The notes under the pieces were generated by a model. The model was not told the origin of the DNA. It saw nothing but the letters and a program-made list of their open reading frames with translations, and ran no database searches. Below, piece after piece: positions 21,681 to 31,451 of a stretch of DNA of 44,855 bases. Position 1 is the stretch's first letter. Every line of letters begins with the position of its first letter. Location of the stretch: assembly GCA_029378245.1 (NCBI GenBank), contig JARKIF010000241.1, forward strand, positions 1 to 44,855, read 5' to 3'. Made by a program: the position numbers and the translations under genes. The DNA is from Roridomyces roridus. Taxonomy: Eukaryota; Basidiomycota; Agaricomycetes; Agaricales; Mycenaceae.

Positions 21681-22603
21681 ATGTCTCGATATTGCGCACT
21701 CTGTAGGCTCAAATCCCTTTGTCCTCCTCTACTCCCATCATAAATGACCTCTAGTCAACCCGTCCGACGCCGACGTAGTCTTCCAGTCATGCGATGACAT
21801 CCTCTTTGGCATCCATCGCGCCAATCTCGAGACCAACACTGAGGGCTTCCCTCCGGCAGAATTCGCAAACACCGGCGAGATTATACCGCTCTCCGAGTCC
21901 TCTTCGACGCTCGAGCTGCTGTTCCAGTTCATCTACCCGCGCCGGCACCCGGGACTGGATGATATTGCCTTTGAAGCTCTGGCTGCGCTTGCCGAGGCTG
22001 CGGAGAAGTATCAGGTCTTTTCTGCCATGAATATATGCAAAATCCGCATGAGGTACGTCTTTACGATTGGCCGATGAATAAACTGAGCCCGAATGCGGCG
22101 TAGAGATGTCCTTCCCAATCACGCGCCGGAGATCCTGGCGTATGCTTCTCGACACGACTATCCACATCTCGTCTATGGGGCTGCACCATTCACGTTTGAT
22201 GTCCCTCTTTCAGGAGTGGTAACAGCCCTGCCGGATAATTTGATCCTCCCTTGGGTGCGTCGCGACCGACACACAGATTATGTTCCAGATGCTCATGTCT
22301 ATGACCCAACAGGTCAGATACATCGACGCTTGGAACACCGTCCTCAACGACGCCATCTCCGTCCGACAACGCTCCCACTATAACCATCAGCAAAGCACGC
22401 AATGCCGCACATGGAAAGCCGAGCGGCCCGCTATTGCGCAGCATTTTGGTCATTCATTGAATTCTCTCCGGAGGCTCGACGTTGTATTTGCACCAAACCG
22501 CGAGATCAAGCTACCGATTTGCTGCGAGACCGCCAAGAATTCGTGGCGGAATGAGATTGAAGACGCGATGGCGCAAATTGCAGAGTTTAGGAGCTTTTTG
22601 TAA
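21681..22603 (+). CDS. BTB/POZ-domain protein (left copy)
   Basis: Exons 21681-21702, 21755-22052, 22104-22254 and 22313-22603 give 253 residues with all phases consistent. The 22-nt first exon encodes MSRYCAL. The BTB domain spans about residues 8-105: NPSDADVVFQSCDDILFGIH, RANLETNTEGFPPAEF, LLFQFIYPRRHPGL. AEKYQVFSAMNICKIRMR follows, then a helical region with VLPNHAPEILAYASRHDYP and LPDNLILPWVRYIDAW. This architecture belongs to the large agaricomycete BTB expansion. BTB domains in general can dimerise and recruit Cullin-3 ligases (family knowledge); the partner here is unknown. It is divergent from the small membrane-protein gene. Confidence 0.85.
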
Positions 22604-23213
22604 TACGTAGTCCGCGGGTTCAGAATGTCTGAATTTGCTAACTCAACGATCTGATCATTCAAAATACAGCTGAGAAGAAGTCACATAAGTAAAGTTTTTT
22701 GGCCGCCGCCGACGTCGCCCTGAAGACACGACCCAAATCCCTTTCCAAATCATCCATGAAAAACGCTGACCAAAAGTAAGCATTCCTATGCAAGCTCGAA
22801 CATCAAGAAACGCCTGGTCGCCGCGAGGCTAGAGTATTCTTGAAGATACATACACTATTCCCAGATGATCGTCCGGCGCGAAACGTGTGTATGTGTTTGG
22901 CAGCTTGGCCACGGCGGCGCAATCTCCTTGGGAATCGGAAGGCTTCGGGACTCCACACGGAGTTTAGCCCCGGGTATAAATTGGAGGAGGAAGAACGAGT
23001 AGGTAGCGCAGGAACCCATCGCCGCGTCATTGATCCTCGCCGTATGTTGATACGAGCAGACACCGCCGACATCAATGACAAGGGCGGAGGCGGACACGCG
23101 GCGATAAATTCAATCTCAGCGCTCACATGAAATCCCCATCAACCCTTTTATTACTCCCAAGACCATGCTCCGACGTCGTTTAATCCCTCTACGCATTTCA
23201 TCAGTCTCGAGGA
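22604..23213. other. BTB 3' flank and arm breakpoint
   Basis: 22670-22973 has a near-identical inverted copy at 38288-38560, and homology stops at 22973. From about 23140 the sequence resembles the 3' end of F1 and belongs to the interrupted F2 gene. No separate gene was recognised. Confidence 0.5.
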
Positions 23214-23218
23214 AAAGG

Positions 23219-23391
23219 TGTTGAGCAGATAGCGGGATGGAAGGGAGGAAGAAAGTAATTAGTTAATTAGTTGGGCTCACTCGAGCCTCTTATATACTAC
23301 ACATACAATATTCTAGAATGTTCCATCAAGTTCCGGCGACCTCTACCAGATGGTCGAGGCGTCGCATCAGCTCCATGAGCTTCCGCCAACA
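23219..23391 (-). repeat. 3' LTR of the copia element
   Basis: 173 bp. It differs from the other LTR only by short insertions. Confidence 0.9.
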
Positions 23392-23979
23392 CTCCCCCTC
23401 GACGACACGACCGTCGACAAATCAACACATCATGGGAATTGAACTTGGCGTTCAATTGAGTTGGAGCGCGTGAATTTCGTTGTTTGCGCAGTGGGTTGAC
23501 CGCGTCTCGCGTGAGAGTAATAACCATGCCCGTACAAGCAAAGTCTGTGGTTGTAAGGTGCGCGCGAGTTCGTTTGCCAGTGATGATGTTGGCAGTATTG
23601 ATATCACTGCTAATATCATGCGGAGCCTTCGCGGGAGGTGATGGTGCACGAGAAGAAGGCGGTGCAGGCGTAAGCGGAGAAGAGGGATTGGAGTGCGGGT
23701 GTGGGGAAGATCCCTCGTCGGAGTCAGAATTCATCAGCGGCGCGAGATCGCGATATGAAATTTTGGATTGATCCGGAGGTTTCTGCGAAAGTCTCCCCCT
23801 GCGACTGGCTTCTCCTCTTGCTATTCTCCCCCTCAGACACAGGAGGGGACGGAGCATGCCTGGGTACATAGTAGTACCGTCGTCGTCGTCGTCCACGGCA
23901 GAGGGTTGAATTTTCTGAACTGCGCGCGGGTTCTGGGAAGATGAGAGTGATGAGGAGGGGACCACGCTAAGTCGGTACA

Positions 23980-25151
23980 TGTGGTAGATTTTGTCACCAA
24001 TGGCAACGAGATGCCCATGGCGCGAGAAAAATCTCTATTGTGTTGCCGTGGAATTCACCTTGATAGCCTGCATCGGTCATCCGTCCGAGAGAAATGAGAT
24101 TGAACGGTGCATCAGGGCAATGAACAACATGCCGAATGGTGCAGGGACGAGCGATGTCACCCAGAACTGTTGAACGGGTGATAGTACCCTTGCCGATGCC
24201 GGCACAACTCCCGAAGCCCTCGATGGTATGCTTGCACGGCGTATATTTGGTGAAATGCTGTTTATTACGAGCAATCGAGCGGCTACCACACTATCAAGTA
24301 GCCAATCATCCGGCGAAAGCTTCTCCTTCGGCTGGGCTGGAAATGCGAAGTCAGAATCTGAACTTGACTCAGAGTCCGAATAGTCGGCAACGTGAGACCG
24401 AGAGGATTTGTGGCGGCGAGGTGGACGACCTGAGTGGCCATCAGAGTCGGAATGATCGGCATCACGGCGAGGATGTGGTGCTCTGCAATGAGCAGCAATG
24501 TGGCCGGAAATGCCGCAGCGAAAACAGGCAGGCGGGTATTGATGAGCTGCCGGTAATGCCGTGGACTGCGTGGCGCGTTCGTTGATACGCGCAACTTCGG
24601 ATAGAATCCGAGCGATGACCTTCGACGAGTCGGCAAGAATATCCTCGGGGACAGAGGAAATGAATGGGTTCCAGGAATCTGGAAGGGACGTGAGCAGCGT
24701 GACTGAGAAATCAGTCTCGGTGATGACCTGCTCGAGGGATGTGAGTTCGGCTTGGTACGAGCGCATCAAGCGGATGTGCTCCTTGATATCGCCGTCCTCG
24801 GGACAGTGGGCGCGGAAGAACTTGCGCCGAGCTAACACAATGCCGATGGGACCTTTGGCTTCGTACATCGTGCGGAGTGTCTGCCAAGCCTCCTTGGCGG
24901 ATGTGGCGGCCGAGATGTAAACGAGTACATCGTCAGCAACGCGCAAACGGAGGGCAGAAAGCGCCTTACGGTCGCTCTTCTTCCAGGTAGCAGCCTGGAC
25001 GGGGTCACTAGGAGCGGCGGCCGAGTTGTCGACGTAATCGTCGAGTGAGAGGTCTGTCAAAATGTCGAGCATCTTGACTTTCCATACGCCGTAGTTGTCG
25101 GCACCCTGTAAAGGGTCAATACGATAGGCGGAGGTGTGGTTGTTGGACATG
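23980..25151 (-). pseudogene. copia Gag and partial protease, frameshifted
   Basis: The start at 25151 reads MSNNHTSAYRIDPLQGADNY. The Gag body contains the capsid-like pattern KEAWQTLRTMYEAKGPIGIV and the zinc knuckle CFRCGISGHIAAHC (CX2CX4HX4C), followed by an Asp/Ser-rich region. The protease opens with DDWLLDS, after which the frame shifts by one base near 24290. The alternative frame continues with GSRSIARNKQHFTKYTPCKH, then PDAPFNLISLGRMTDAGYQG and HGHLVAIGDKIYHMYRL, where the coding part is cut off near 23980. Confidence 0.8.
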
Positions 25152-25202
25152 GGGTGCGGAGGAAACTCAACGCGAACTGGGTAACGGCGGGAAACAACGG
25201 GG

Positions 25203-25450
25203 ATGCGGATCAAGCCCTAACGAGGGGATACGACGCGGAACGACCAAAAACGATGAGCGGATCAAGCCCGAACACACGGGGATACAACGCTGGTGAAGAC
25301 GCAAAAACTCCAAAAACGCCAAAAACCCCAAAACCCCCCCAACCAAACTGGTGGTGGTGGTAGCGGATCAAGCCTGTCACGGGGATGCGACGCTGGGAAA
25401 ACACGGAGGAGCGGATCAACCCTAAGCGAGCGAAGCTCAAGCGAAAGGGA
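25203..25450. repeat. Irregular tandem repeats in the retroelement leader
   Basis: The phrase GCGGATCAAGCC followed by ACGGGGATACGACGCTGG recurs about four times (near 25207, 25258, 25361 and 25411). The repeats are separated by A-rich and C-rich stretches and lie between the primer-binding site and Gag. Confidence 0.6.
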
Positions 25451-25527
25451 TACGACGCTAATAAAACACGGGGTGGTGAATCGAAATCGAGTACGGGGTT
25501 TAGTAGCGGGGCGCGGGGCCCATAACC

Positions 25528-25694
25528 TGTTGAGCAGATAGCGGGATGGAAGGGAGGAAGAAAGTAATTAGTAATTAGTTGGGCTCACTCGAGCCTCTTA
25601 TACTACACATACAATATTCTAGAATGTTCCATCAAGTTCCGGCGACCTCTACAGATGGTCGAGCGTCGCATCAGCTCCATGAGCTTCCGCAACA
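25528..25694 (-). repeat. 5' LTR of the copia element
   Basis: 167 bp. Six bases are missing relative to the other LTR, at five sites that are mostly short homopolymers. No substitution was noticed. Confidence 0.9.
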
Positions 25695-27300
25695 AAAGGA
25701 GGAATGAACACTAGTACTTACGCCCACACACCACGCTTTCCGTTGCAAGGTTGCCCTTCCAGATCCTCTCCACTCGTACCTCATCGCATACGAACTGAAC
25801 TCGATCTTGCGCAAATTGGAATGCGCTGGTGCCAGCGCTGATCCGGGGCGCGCGCGGCGGCGATGGCGTCCTCGACGGGAGTTCCAGAGTCGATGCCACG
25901 AGATGGACAGCGTAGAGGGTGGTTGGGAATGGCGTTGGAGGCATCGAGAGATCCATAAAGAGAGTCTAGACAGAGTTTTTGATGAGTGATTACTATGGAA
26001 GAGACAACACAACACCTGTCGGTATACATTTGCGAAATGTTCGGTCTGTATTCAGTGTCTGGGTGGCCGAATAAGAGGTGGAGTTCCGCCAGGCTGGTGA
26101 ATGAGCCGAGCAGCGAGCGGAACACGCCTCTTAAGAGGTAGTCCATCTGCAGCGCCAGTGAGATGATGAGCTGGGCGTGAGGCATGACCTTGCTAGCATT
26201 CAGGAAGCGGGGATGGATGCGGGCGAGAATTTTGAGCTTTGTGGGCACGTCGTAGGGCCAAGAAAGGTGAGAAACTCCGGCAGACCCTGCCAGCAGAAAC
26301 TCGTCAATTGTGGAGAGGAGTACACTCGGGAACTAAATCGTAGCTCTCAAGATCGGGTAGTATGATTGGTTGAAGAGTAGGCAGATGGATAGGAGGGTGG
26401 ATCGACTCGAGGGTCAGCGAACTGGACAGTGGAAATTCACTGAGATAGGCGAGCTCTTCAAGTCTCCTGGCGCTGATGCTCAGCGTGTGGATGTGGGGAA
26501 GGTGAAAGGTATGGTGATCAGGGCTCCCGCGGAGGCTCCCACGTCGTCACCCCGCATTCAGTTGGGAGAGAGTTTGACGGTCAAGCATCCGGAGCCACTG
26601 ATGGACAGTCCTCCGAAGCAAGGTAATTATCAAATTCGAAGTTTGAATCTGGAGACCTTGAAGTCAATGGGGCCTTGACCAACGGGATCCAACATCCATC
26701 CACTGCCAGCTCTCTCAGGGGCTTAAGAGAAGCGAGCACAGCGAGGTGAGTTTCCTCAAATTCGACTCGGAGGAACTGAAAGTGCGTGGATGTTTTTGAA
26801 TCGGGGCAGCAGTTGGAAGAAGTTGTGGAGTATCATGCTGCCGTCTCGGCACGGGGTGTACTCGACATTGTCGCAACGACGCCACGGGCTGACGATGGAC
26901 CGTTTGACAAAGGGAGCGATCTCGTCCGATGCCCAGAATCGCACACGGGCGTAGCGCGCGGTTGATTTGCGTTTCGTTCGGCAGTAGATAGCGATATGTG
27001 CTGGATGGGCGGCGAGCCATCGCATATGGATGAAGGCGAAGGTGGCGAAGAGAAGGGCCGAGCAATGCGATGGATAGTCCGCGAGACAGAATGCAGTGGG
27101 AAAAGGTCCTCCCGAGCTAAATATATGAAGATTTCCAGCCAGAGCTCGTCCGGGACGCGCAGATCCACCGAGGCCTTCAAATTGCCTGCGAACGCTCAGG
27201 TCAGGGGAAGAGAAGACCCGACAGGAGGAGATTGACCACTCATTAGTGGCTTGTCGTGTCTGTGTGCTCAAGTCGAGTATGAGGGTCGAAGGCGCAATCG

Positions 27301-27345
27301 AAAGTTTCGAGATGACGGTCAGGAACAAGAAGCAACGGGATCACC
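27301..27345 (-). promoter_or_regulatory. Conserved F-box family upstream box (F2 copy)
   Basis: The minus strand reads CCCGTTGCTTCTTGTTCCTG then ACCGTCATCTCGAAAC. It lies within the shared promoter of F2 and the gene at 27409. Confidence 0.65.
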
Positions 27346-27408
27346 AGACATTGATCACGATGAGGCATGGGATGATCCGATCAAACTGCCGTCTCTTCCT
27401 CTTCCACC

Positions 27409-28228
27409 ATGGCCCAACGCCGCGCCCAGCCTCAAACCGCCAAACTCCGCAAGAACGCGTCAATATCCGCCCCCACCACCGACGACTTTGACTTTCTCGC
27501 GTCCCAGCAGTCCACGGGCAGCGATGACCAGGCGTGCGTGCCTCACTTATGTCCTCGACGCGTCGTTGAGCCTGACTGTTTTGTACGGCAGATTTCAACT
27601 TGCAGTCGCGCAGCAGATAATGGGTACGTCTCTCTTTCTCTCTGGTATAGCATCCGACGCGATTTTCAGCGTCCAAGGAAAAGAAACGCCAGGAGAAAGA
27701 GAAGAAGTTTTTGGTCGCTGCACGGCACAAGTTGACGGGCGAGGTACGCGTTACTGCCCTCCTTCTCCTCGCTGTCGACGGCCACAACTTTCACAGATAT
27801 CCAGCACGTCGGAAGACACGCAGAAGACAGTTACTGGCGCGTGAGTCCCGCTACATATTCTTTTGTCTTCGACTGAGGCGGGACAGCGAGGAGGTCTATG
27901 CCAAGTTCATTCTCGACTATGCCGAAGCAGAGGACTCAATTCGTGCCATCTGGACGGAAATCACGACAGAGGAGAAGAAGCTGTCCGTGCGCCATCTCCT
28001 CCCTCATCCGACCAATGATTTTCATACCCTCCACCAGCAAATCGCGAAACGTCAAAGCACTGCGCGGCAGCAGATGCGCAAAGAGAACGAGTCACCGATG
28101 TATACCGGGATGGGGCGTATGAAGGAAGCGTGTCGTGGTGCGTCACGTATCCCTCTCTCTGCGCCACCTTTCACTGATCGTTGTTCGCAGAGATGAGAGA
28201 AATCATCAAGGAATTGTCGGATGGATGA
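27409..28228 (+). CDS. 170-aa coiled-coil-like protein, seven exons (left copy)
   Basis: Exons 27409-27533, 27592-27623, 27670-27743, 27797-27840, 27887-27986, 28038-28137 and 28191-28228. All phases fit and give 170 residues. The N-terminus MAQRRAQPQTAKLRKNASIS is basic and disordered. A highly charged helix follows (MASKEKKRQEKEKKFLVAAR), then AEEVYAKFILDYAEAEDSIR and QIAKRQSTARQQMRKENESP. The end is MREIIKELSDG. Heptad-like Leu/Ile/Ala spacing suggests coiled-coil structure. I do not recognise the family. The duplicate at 36507-37333 differs at only three residues (I/M, D/E, V/L) despite many silent changes, so purifying selection is likely. It is divergent from F2. Confidence 0.75.
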
Positions 28229-28354
28229 AAGATGATATCCTCGCTGAGAATCGTGCTCTGCTTTTGCTGTATTTGTTGTGCTCACGGATCCTGCCATGTC
28301 TTTGTAGCTTTTAATTTTCATTGAGCCTCGACCAAGTATCGTTATCTTTTCTGA

Positions 28355-28546
28355 ATGTCTATCACTTCTGGCCCCACGAAGACACTGAGGATTGTCGATC
28401 CCACACCGATACGGACACCCCTTCTCGACTTCGGATGCTTATACATTGCCTTGCGTACAGCAGTAGAGATGTCTACTTTATCCTCCGTAGCTGCCCGTCC
28501 AGTCCGCTTCCGTCGGCCAATCATGGCAGCTCGTCTTGCTTTATAA
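28355..28546 (+). CDS. Possible 63-residue small protein
   Basis: A single-exon ORF starts MSITSGPTKTLRIVDPTPIR. The first 42 codons are present in the right arm (36265-36390, minus) with two silent changes and one replacement (I/T). The arm then ends, so the right copy is truncated. The ORF end overlaps the TATA-like site of the next gene. Coding status is uncertain. Confidence 0.35.
   Translation: MSITSGPTKTLRIVDPTPIRTPLLDFGCLYIALRTAVEMSTLSSVAARPVRFRRPIMAARLAL
28540..28546 (+). promoter_or_regulatory. TATA-like box of the SDR gene
   Basis: TTTATAA, about 59 bp before the start codon at 28599, followed by a CT-rich leader. Confidence 0.5.
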
Positions 28547-28598
28547 CCGGATCTCTCTCCTGCTGTACCTCACTACACACGCCACCAAGTTGAATCCA

Positions 28599-29894
28599 AT
28601 GCCCTCCACTCAGTCTGGAAAAGTGCTCGTCTCCGGCGCTAATGGATTCGTCGCAACGGTGAGTCCTCGCTCTGTCTTGTTATGCAGAGCAGTTGCCTAA
28701 TGATGAACAGTGGGTAGTCCAAACCTTCCTCGACGCGGGGTTCTCCGTACGAGGGACCGTCCGTTCCGCCGCCAAGGGAAGACACCTCAAACGGTTCTTC
28801 GCCCCGTACGGTGACAAATTCGAGCTCGTCGTCGTTCCTGATATCACCGCCGTACGTCTCAACTCCTCCTCCCACTGAGTTATCTCACCAGCATTCTTCA
28901 GACCGGCGCCTTTGACGAAGCAGTGCAGGGTGTCGACGCCATCGCACACACCGCATCGCCGTTCCATCTCTGCGCGGACGACCCGGCTGCTTTCTCTGCT
29001 CCCGCTGTGCAAGGGACCATCGGGATTCTGGAGAGCGCGCGCAAGTATGGGCGGGGGGTAAGACGAGTGGTCATCACCTCGTCTGCTGTCGCTGTCAGTG
29101 ATATGACGGTCAAGGAGGACTCGGGTGCGCTCGATGAATTCCACTGGAACACCGCCGCTGTGCAAGCCGTTTCAGAGAAGAGCGCGGATACGGGGAATCT
29201 CGACAAGTACTGCAATTCCAAGGTGCTTGCGGAACGTGGGGCGTGGGAGTTCCTCGACAGGTATCGGACGGAGGTGGGGTGGGATATCGCTGTGTTGAAT
29301 CCTCCCTTGGTTCTTGGTGTGAGAATCATCTTCTATGCGATAGCGAGTCTAGAACTTTTACTGACAGACTACGTATAGCCCGTGATCCACGAAGGCCCCT
29401 CCCCGGCCGGACTCAACACCTCCACGAAGATGATGTTCAACGCCTTCTTCACCACCGAGGGACTCAAGACGAGCGGCGGACAATGGGCCAACGTCAAAGA
29501 CGTAGGCCGTGCGCACCTCCTCGCTGTCATGACCGAGCTGCCCGACTACGTCCCGCTCGCAGCTGTAAGCAAGACGGACAAGTTGAATGTGAATCGATTC
29601 ATTATCGGCGGGCAGGGGTTTGCGTGGCAGGATCTGTGTGAGTTTAAATAAAATCCTCTCGTACCTGGAATGAGGGCTAACGTATTTCAATTTGTAGTGG
29701 ATGCTGTTCCGGCGAGTGCGACGCACTACCAAAAGGGTTTCCCTGGCAGCATTACGACTGAGATGTGGCCGAGGCATATGGATAATACCCGGGCACAGGA
29801 GGTGCTCGGTATGGAGTACACGAGCATGCACGAGACGGTTGAGGAGACGCTCGCCGATTATGAATCGCGAGGATGGATCAAGGCGTGCAACTGA
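28599..29894 (+). CDS. Extended short-chain dehydrogenase/reductase (ketone or aldehyde reductase type)
   Basis: Exons 28599-28658, 28711-28851, 28902-29318, 29379-29637 and 29698-29894 give 357 residues with consistent phases. The nucleotide-binding motif is VLVSGANGFVAT at residues 9-20. The Rossmann fold continues with VRGTVRSAAKG, whose Arg residues favour NADPH. VDAIAHTASPFH and VVITSSAVAVSD (catalytic Ser region) follow, then the active pair in YCNSKVLAERGAWEF (Tyr-x3-Lys). The C-terminal substrate lobe ends YESRGWIKACN. This is the pattern of fungal NADPH-dependent aldehyde or methylglyoxal reductases (Gre2-like) and dihydroflavonol-reductase relatives. The substrate cannot be told from sequence alone. 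It lies just outside the inverted arm and is single-copy here. Confidence 0.88.
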
Positions 29895-29973
29895 GTTGAG
29901 CCATAACTTATTCAAGCATCTGTACATTACATCGCATTCTTCGTCTGTAGCGTTATCTAAAACGAGCCTCTAA

Positions 29974-31065
29974 TCAGTGCTTCTCTAAGAACTTGCCCAC
30001 CACCTCCTTCACACTCCCACCCGCATTCACCCCATTCACAATCGCCTGCACCGTCACGAGCGCCTCGGAAAAGTCGTGGAACACGATATGCTGGATGTTC
30101 TCCCTGATGCAGTAGGCCTGCAAGTCGTTCTCGCCGTCGCCTTTGCGCTTGACGAAGAGGACGTCGGCGTGTTGGGCGGCCGAGAGGTCCGATACGCCGT
30201 CGCCAAAGAAGAAAAGAAGCGGAGCAGGTTGGAGGCGTTTGTAGGGCAGGATTGCAAGGGATTTGTCGTGCCCGAAGGTACTGGAGTCATCATGAGATGA
30301 GAATATAGAGGAAAAAAAAACACGACGCACCTGGTTGGGTGACGGAACTTGATATTCCACTCGGCAGACGCCTGGTCTCCCTCGACGTCGTTCGCAATGA
30401 TGTCGATGTTGGTGGCGCCCGTTTCCAAATATTTGGAAAGAACGGCGCGGATGAGGGGCGCCATGCCGCTGTGCTTCGTCAGGAGATGAGTGGAGCAGAG
30501 AGGTGATAGCGCACCTGGAGACGATGACAAACGGAATGTCCTGCTTCCTACACCACTCATAGAAGTCGGGAAAGCCTGGGTCGAGATGGATGTCTATTTG
30601 CCAAATGAAAAATCGAGATTTGGAAAGCGGAGTGGAACACAGACTCTGCAAAAGGGCTTCCTTGCAATCGTCGAAGGTCCTCCCATTGGCAGAGATGCTC
30701 TGAAGCATCTCCCGAAACGCGTCCCTGGCGACGATGGTTATCGAGGAAGAACTCATGGGGGGAACGGTACCCACCTAAACGGCCGCCCGTTCAAGACATC
30801 CAAGTTCCCCGCGCGGCGCTTGTCCTTCCCGTACCCAAGATTGTCGGTCAAGTCTGGAACCCTCTTTAGCTGAGTCTTTCGGAAGCACTGGTAGTTTTAC
30901 AGTCATTGGAATCCTGCGTCGTAATCGTGCCATCCCTGTAAACGTGGGTGAGCGTCTGGCTAGGCTGGTCAGAGAGACGAACCAGTCAGAGAGGACGACG
31001 AAGGGTCGACCTTCGTGCAGGGGCGGGTAGTCGAGCGTGCTGGCGGGGATGGTGGAGTCCGCCAT
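29974..31065 (-). CDS. HAD-superfamily phosphatase, seven exons
   Basis: Exons 31065-30983, 30935-30901, 30853-30775, 30724-30645, 30593-30515, 30468-30331 and 30280-29974 give 266 residues in frame. Motif I is split by intron 1 and reads VVLSDWDGTITTQDSND (nucleophile Asp and acid Asp). Motif II is FVIVSSGMAPL, motif III the Lys of FGHDKSLAILPYKRL, and motif IV FFFGDGVSDLSAAQHADVLF. The arrangement and the helical cap resemble phosphoserine-phosphatase-like enzymes and the MtnX branch of methionine salvage. I cannot choose between them. The gene is convergent with the SDR gene, with only 79 bp between stops, and divergent from F3 over 386 bp. Confidence 0.87.
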
Positions 31066-31451
31066 GGATGTCGGTGGAGAAATCGAAATCGATGGCTAAG
31101 CGAAGACCCGATTGGCAATCGTCGACACGTGCACGTGCGTGATGGAGCACATGACGACACGCGTCGCGTCGAATTTTTAATTGTACCTACGGGGATGAGT
31201 GTCCTTGTCCTGGCATTATTCACCTTGCACGCCGCTTGAAATCCTGTCGCATGTCGAACATGATGGAAGACACAACGACTGCCCGACGGCGCCGGCAGGC
31301 TGGAGATGGCAGTTGATCGGATCATCCCAGATCATTCTCACAGCGCCACAGCGCGTGATCTCGTCGCTTCTTGTTCCTGATCGTCATCTCGAAATCTTCG
31401 AGTACTCTTCCGAACCTCTCACCACTGCAGCGACGGCCAAGGTTAACCGCG
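31066..31451. other. Divergent promoter of the HAD and F3 genes
   Basis: It contains the F-box family box at 31354-31400, preceded by GATCGGATCATCCCA. The CACGTGCACGTGC at about 31127-31139 holds E-box-like CACGTG. Confidence 0.45.
31354..31400 (+). promoter_or_regulatory. Conserved F-box family upstream box (F3 copy)
   Basis: It reads CGTGATCTCGTCGCTTCTTG then TTCCTGATCGTCATCTCGAAA and ends about 52 bp before the start codon. Confidence 0.7.

Larger units (their letters stand above)
19310..22973 (+). repeat. Inverted segmental duplication, left arm, part B
   Basis: It contains most of the P450, the small membrane-protein gene and the BTB gene. It is reverse-complementary to 38288-42516. 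The right copy is about 565 bp longer. This is accounted for by two extra copies of the BTB 3' end (189 + 232 bp) and a 149-bp tandem duplication. Confidence 0.85.
23219..25694 (-). mobile_element. Ty1/copia LTR retroelement, internally deleted, with intact target duplication
   Basis: The two LTRs (173 and 167 bp) begin TGTTG and end CAACA and are flanked by the 5-bp direct repeat AAAGG (23214-23218 and 25695-25699). On the minus strand the 5' LTR is followed by GGTTATGGGCCC. This resembles the half-tRNA initiator-Met primer site known from Drosophila copia. The 3' LTR is preceded by the polypurine run GAGGGGGAG. Gag and the start of protease remain, then a linker with HDISSDINTANIITGKRTRA. 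Integrase, reverse transcriptase and RNase H are absent, so it cannot move by itself. Confidence 0.9.
23140..27243 (-). pseudogene. F-box gene F2, frameshifted and split by a copia element
   Basis: The minus-strand start at 27243 has the same ATGAGTG micro-exon with a GT donor, followed by ASVDLRVPDELWLEIFIYLA. The frame then changes near 27060 (after RIARPF) and again near 26940, and further breaks occur downstream. F1-like exons continue to about 25700 (LALQMDYLLRGVFRSL, LAELHLLFGHPD). The last coding part is separated by the retroelement at 23219-25694. Sequence on its far side (TCCCAAGACCATGCTCCGAC at about 23157) matches the F1 end. It shares about 165 bp of promoter with the divergent gene at 27409. 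Confidence 0.8.
26453..28480 (+). repeat. Inverted segmental duplication, left arm, part A
   Basis: It carries the 5' half of F2, the coiled-coil-like gene and part of the small ORF at 28355. It is reverse-complementary to 36265-38288 (2,028 versus 2,024 bp). Confidence 0.88.
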
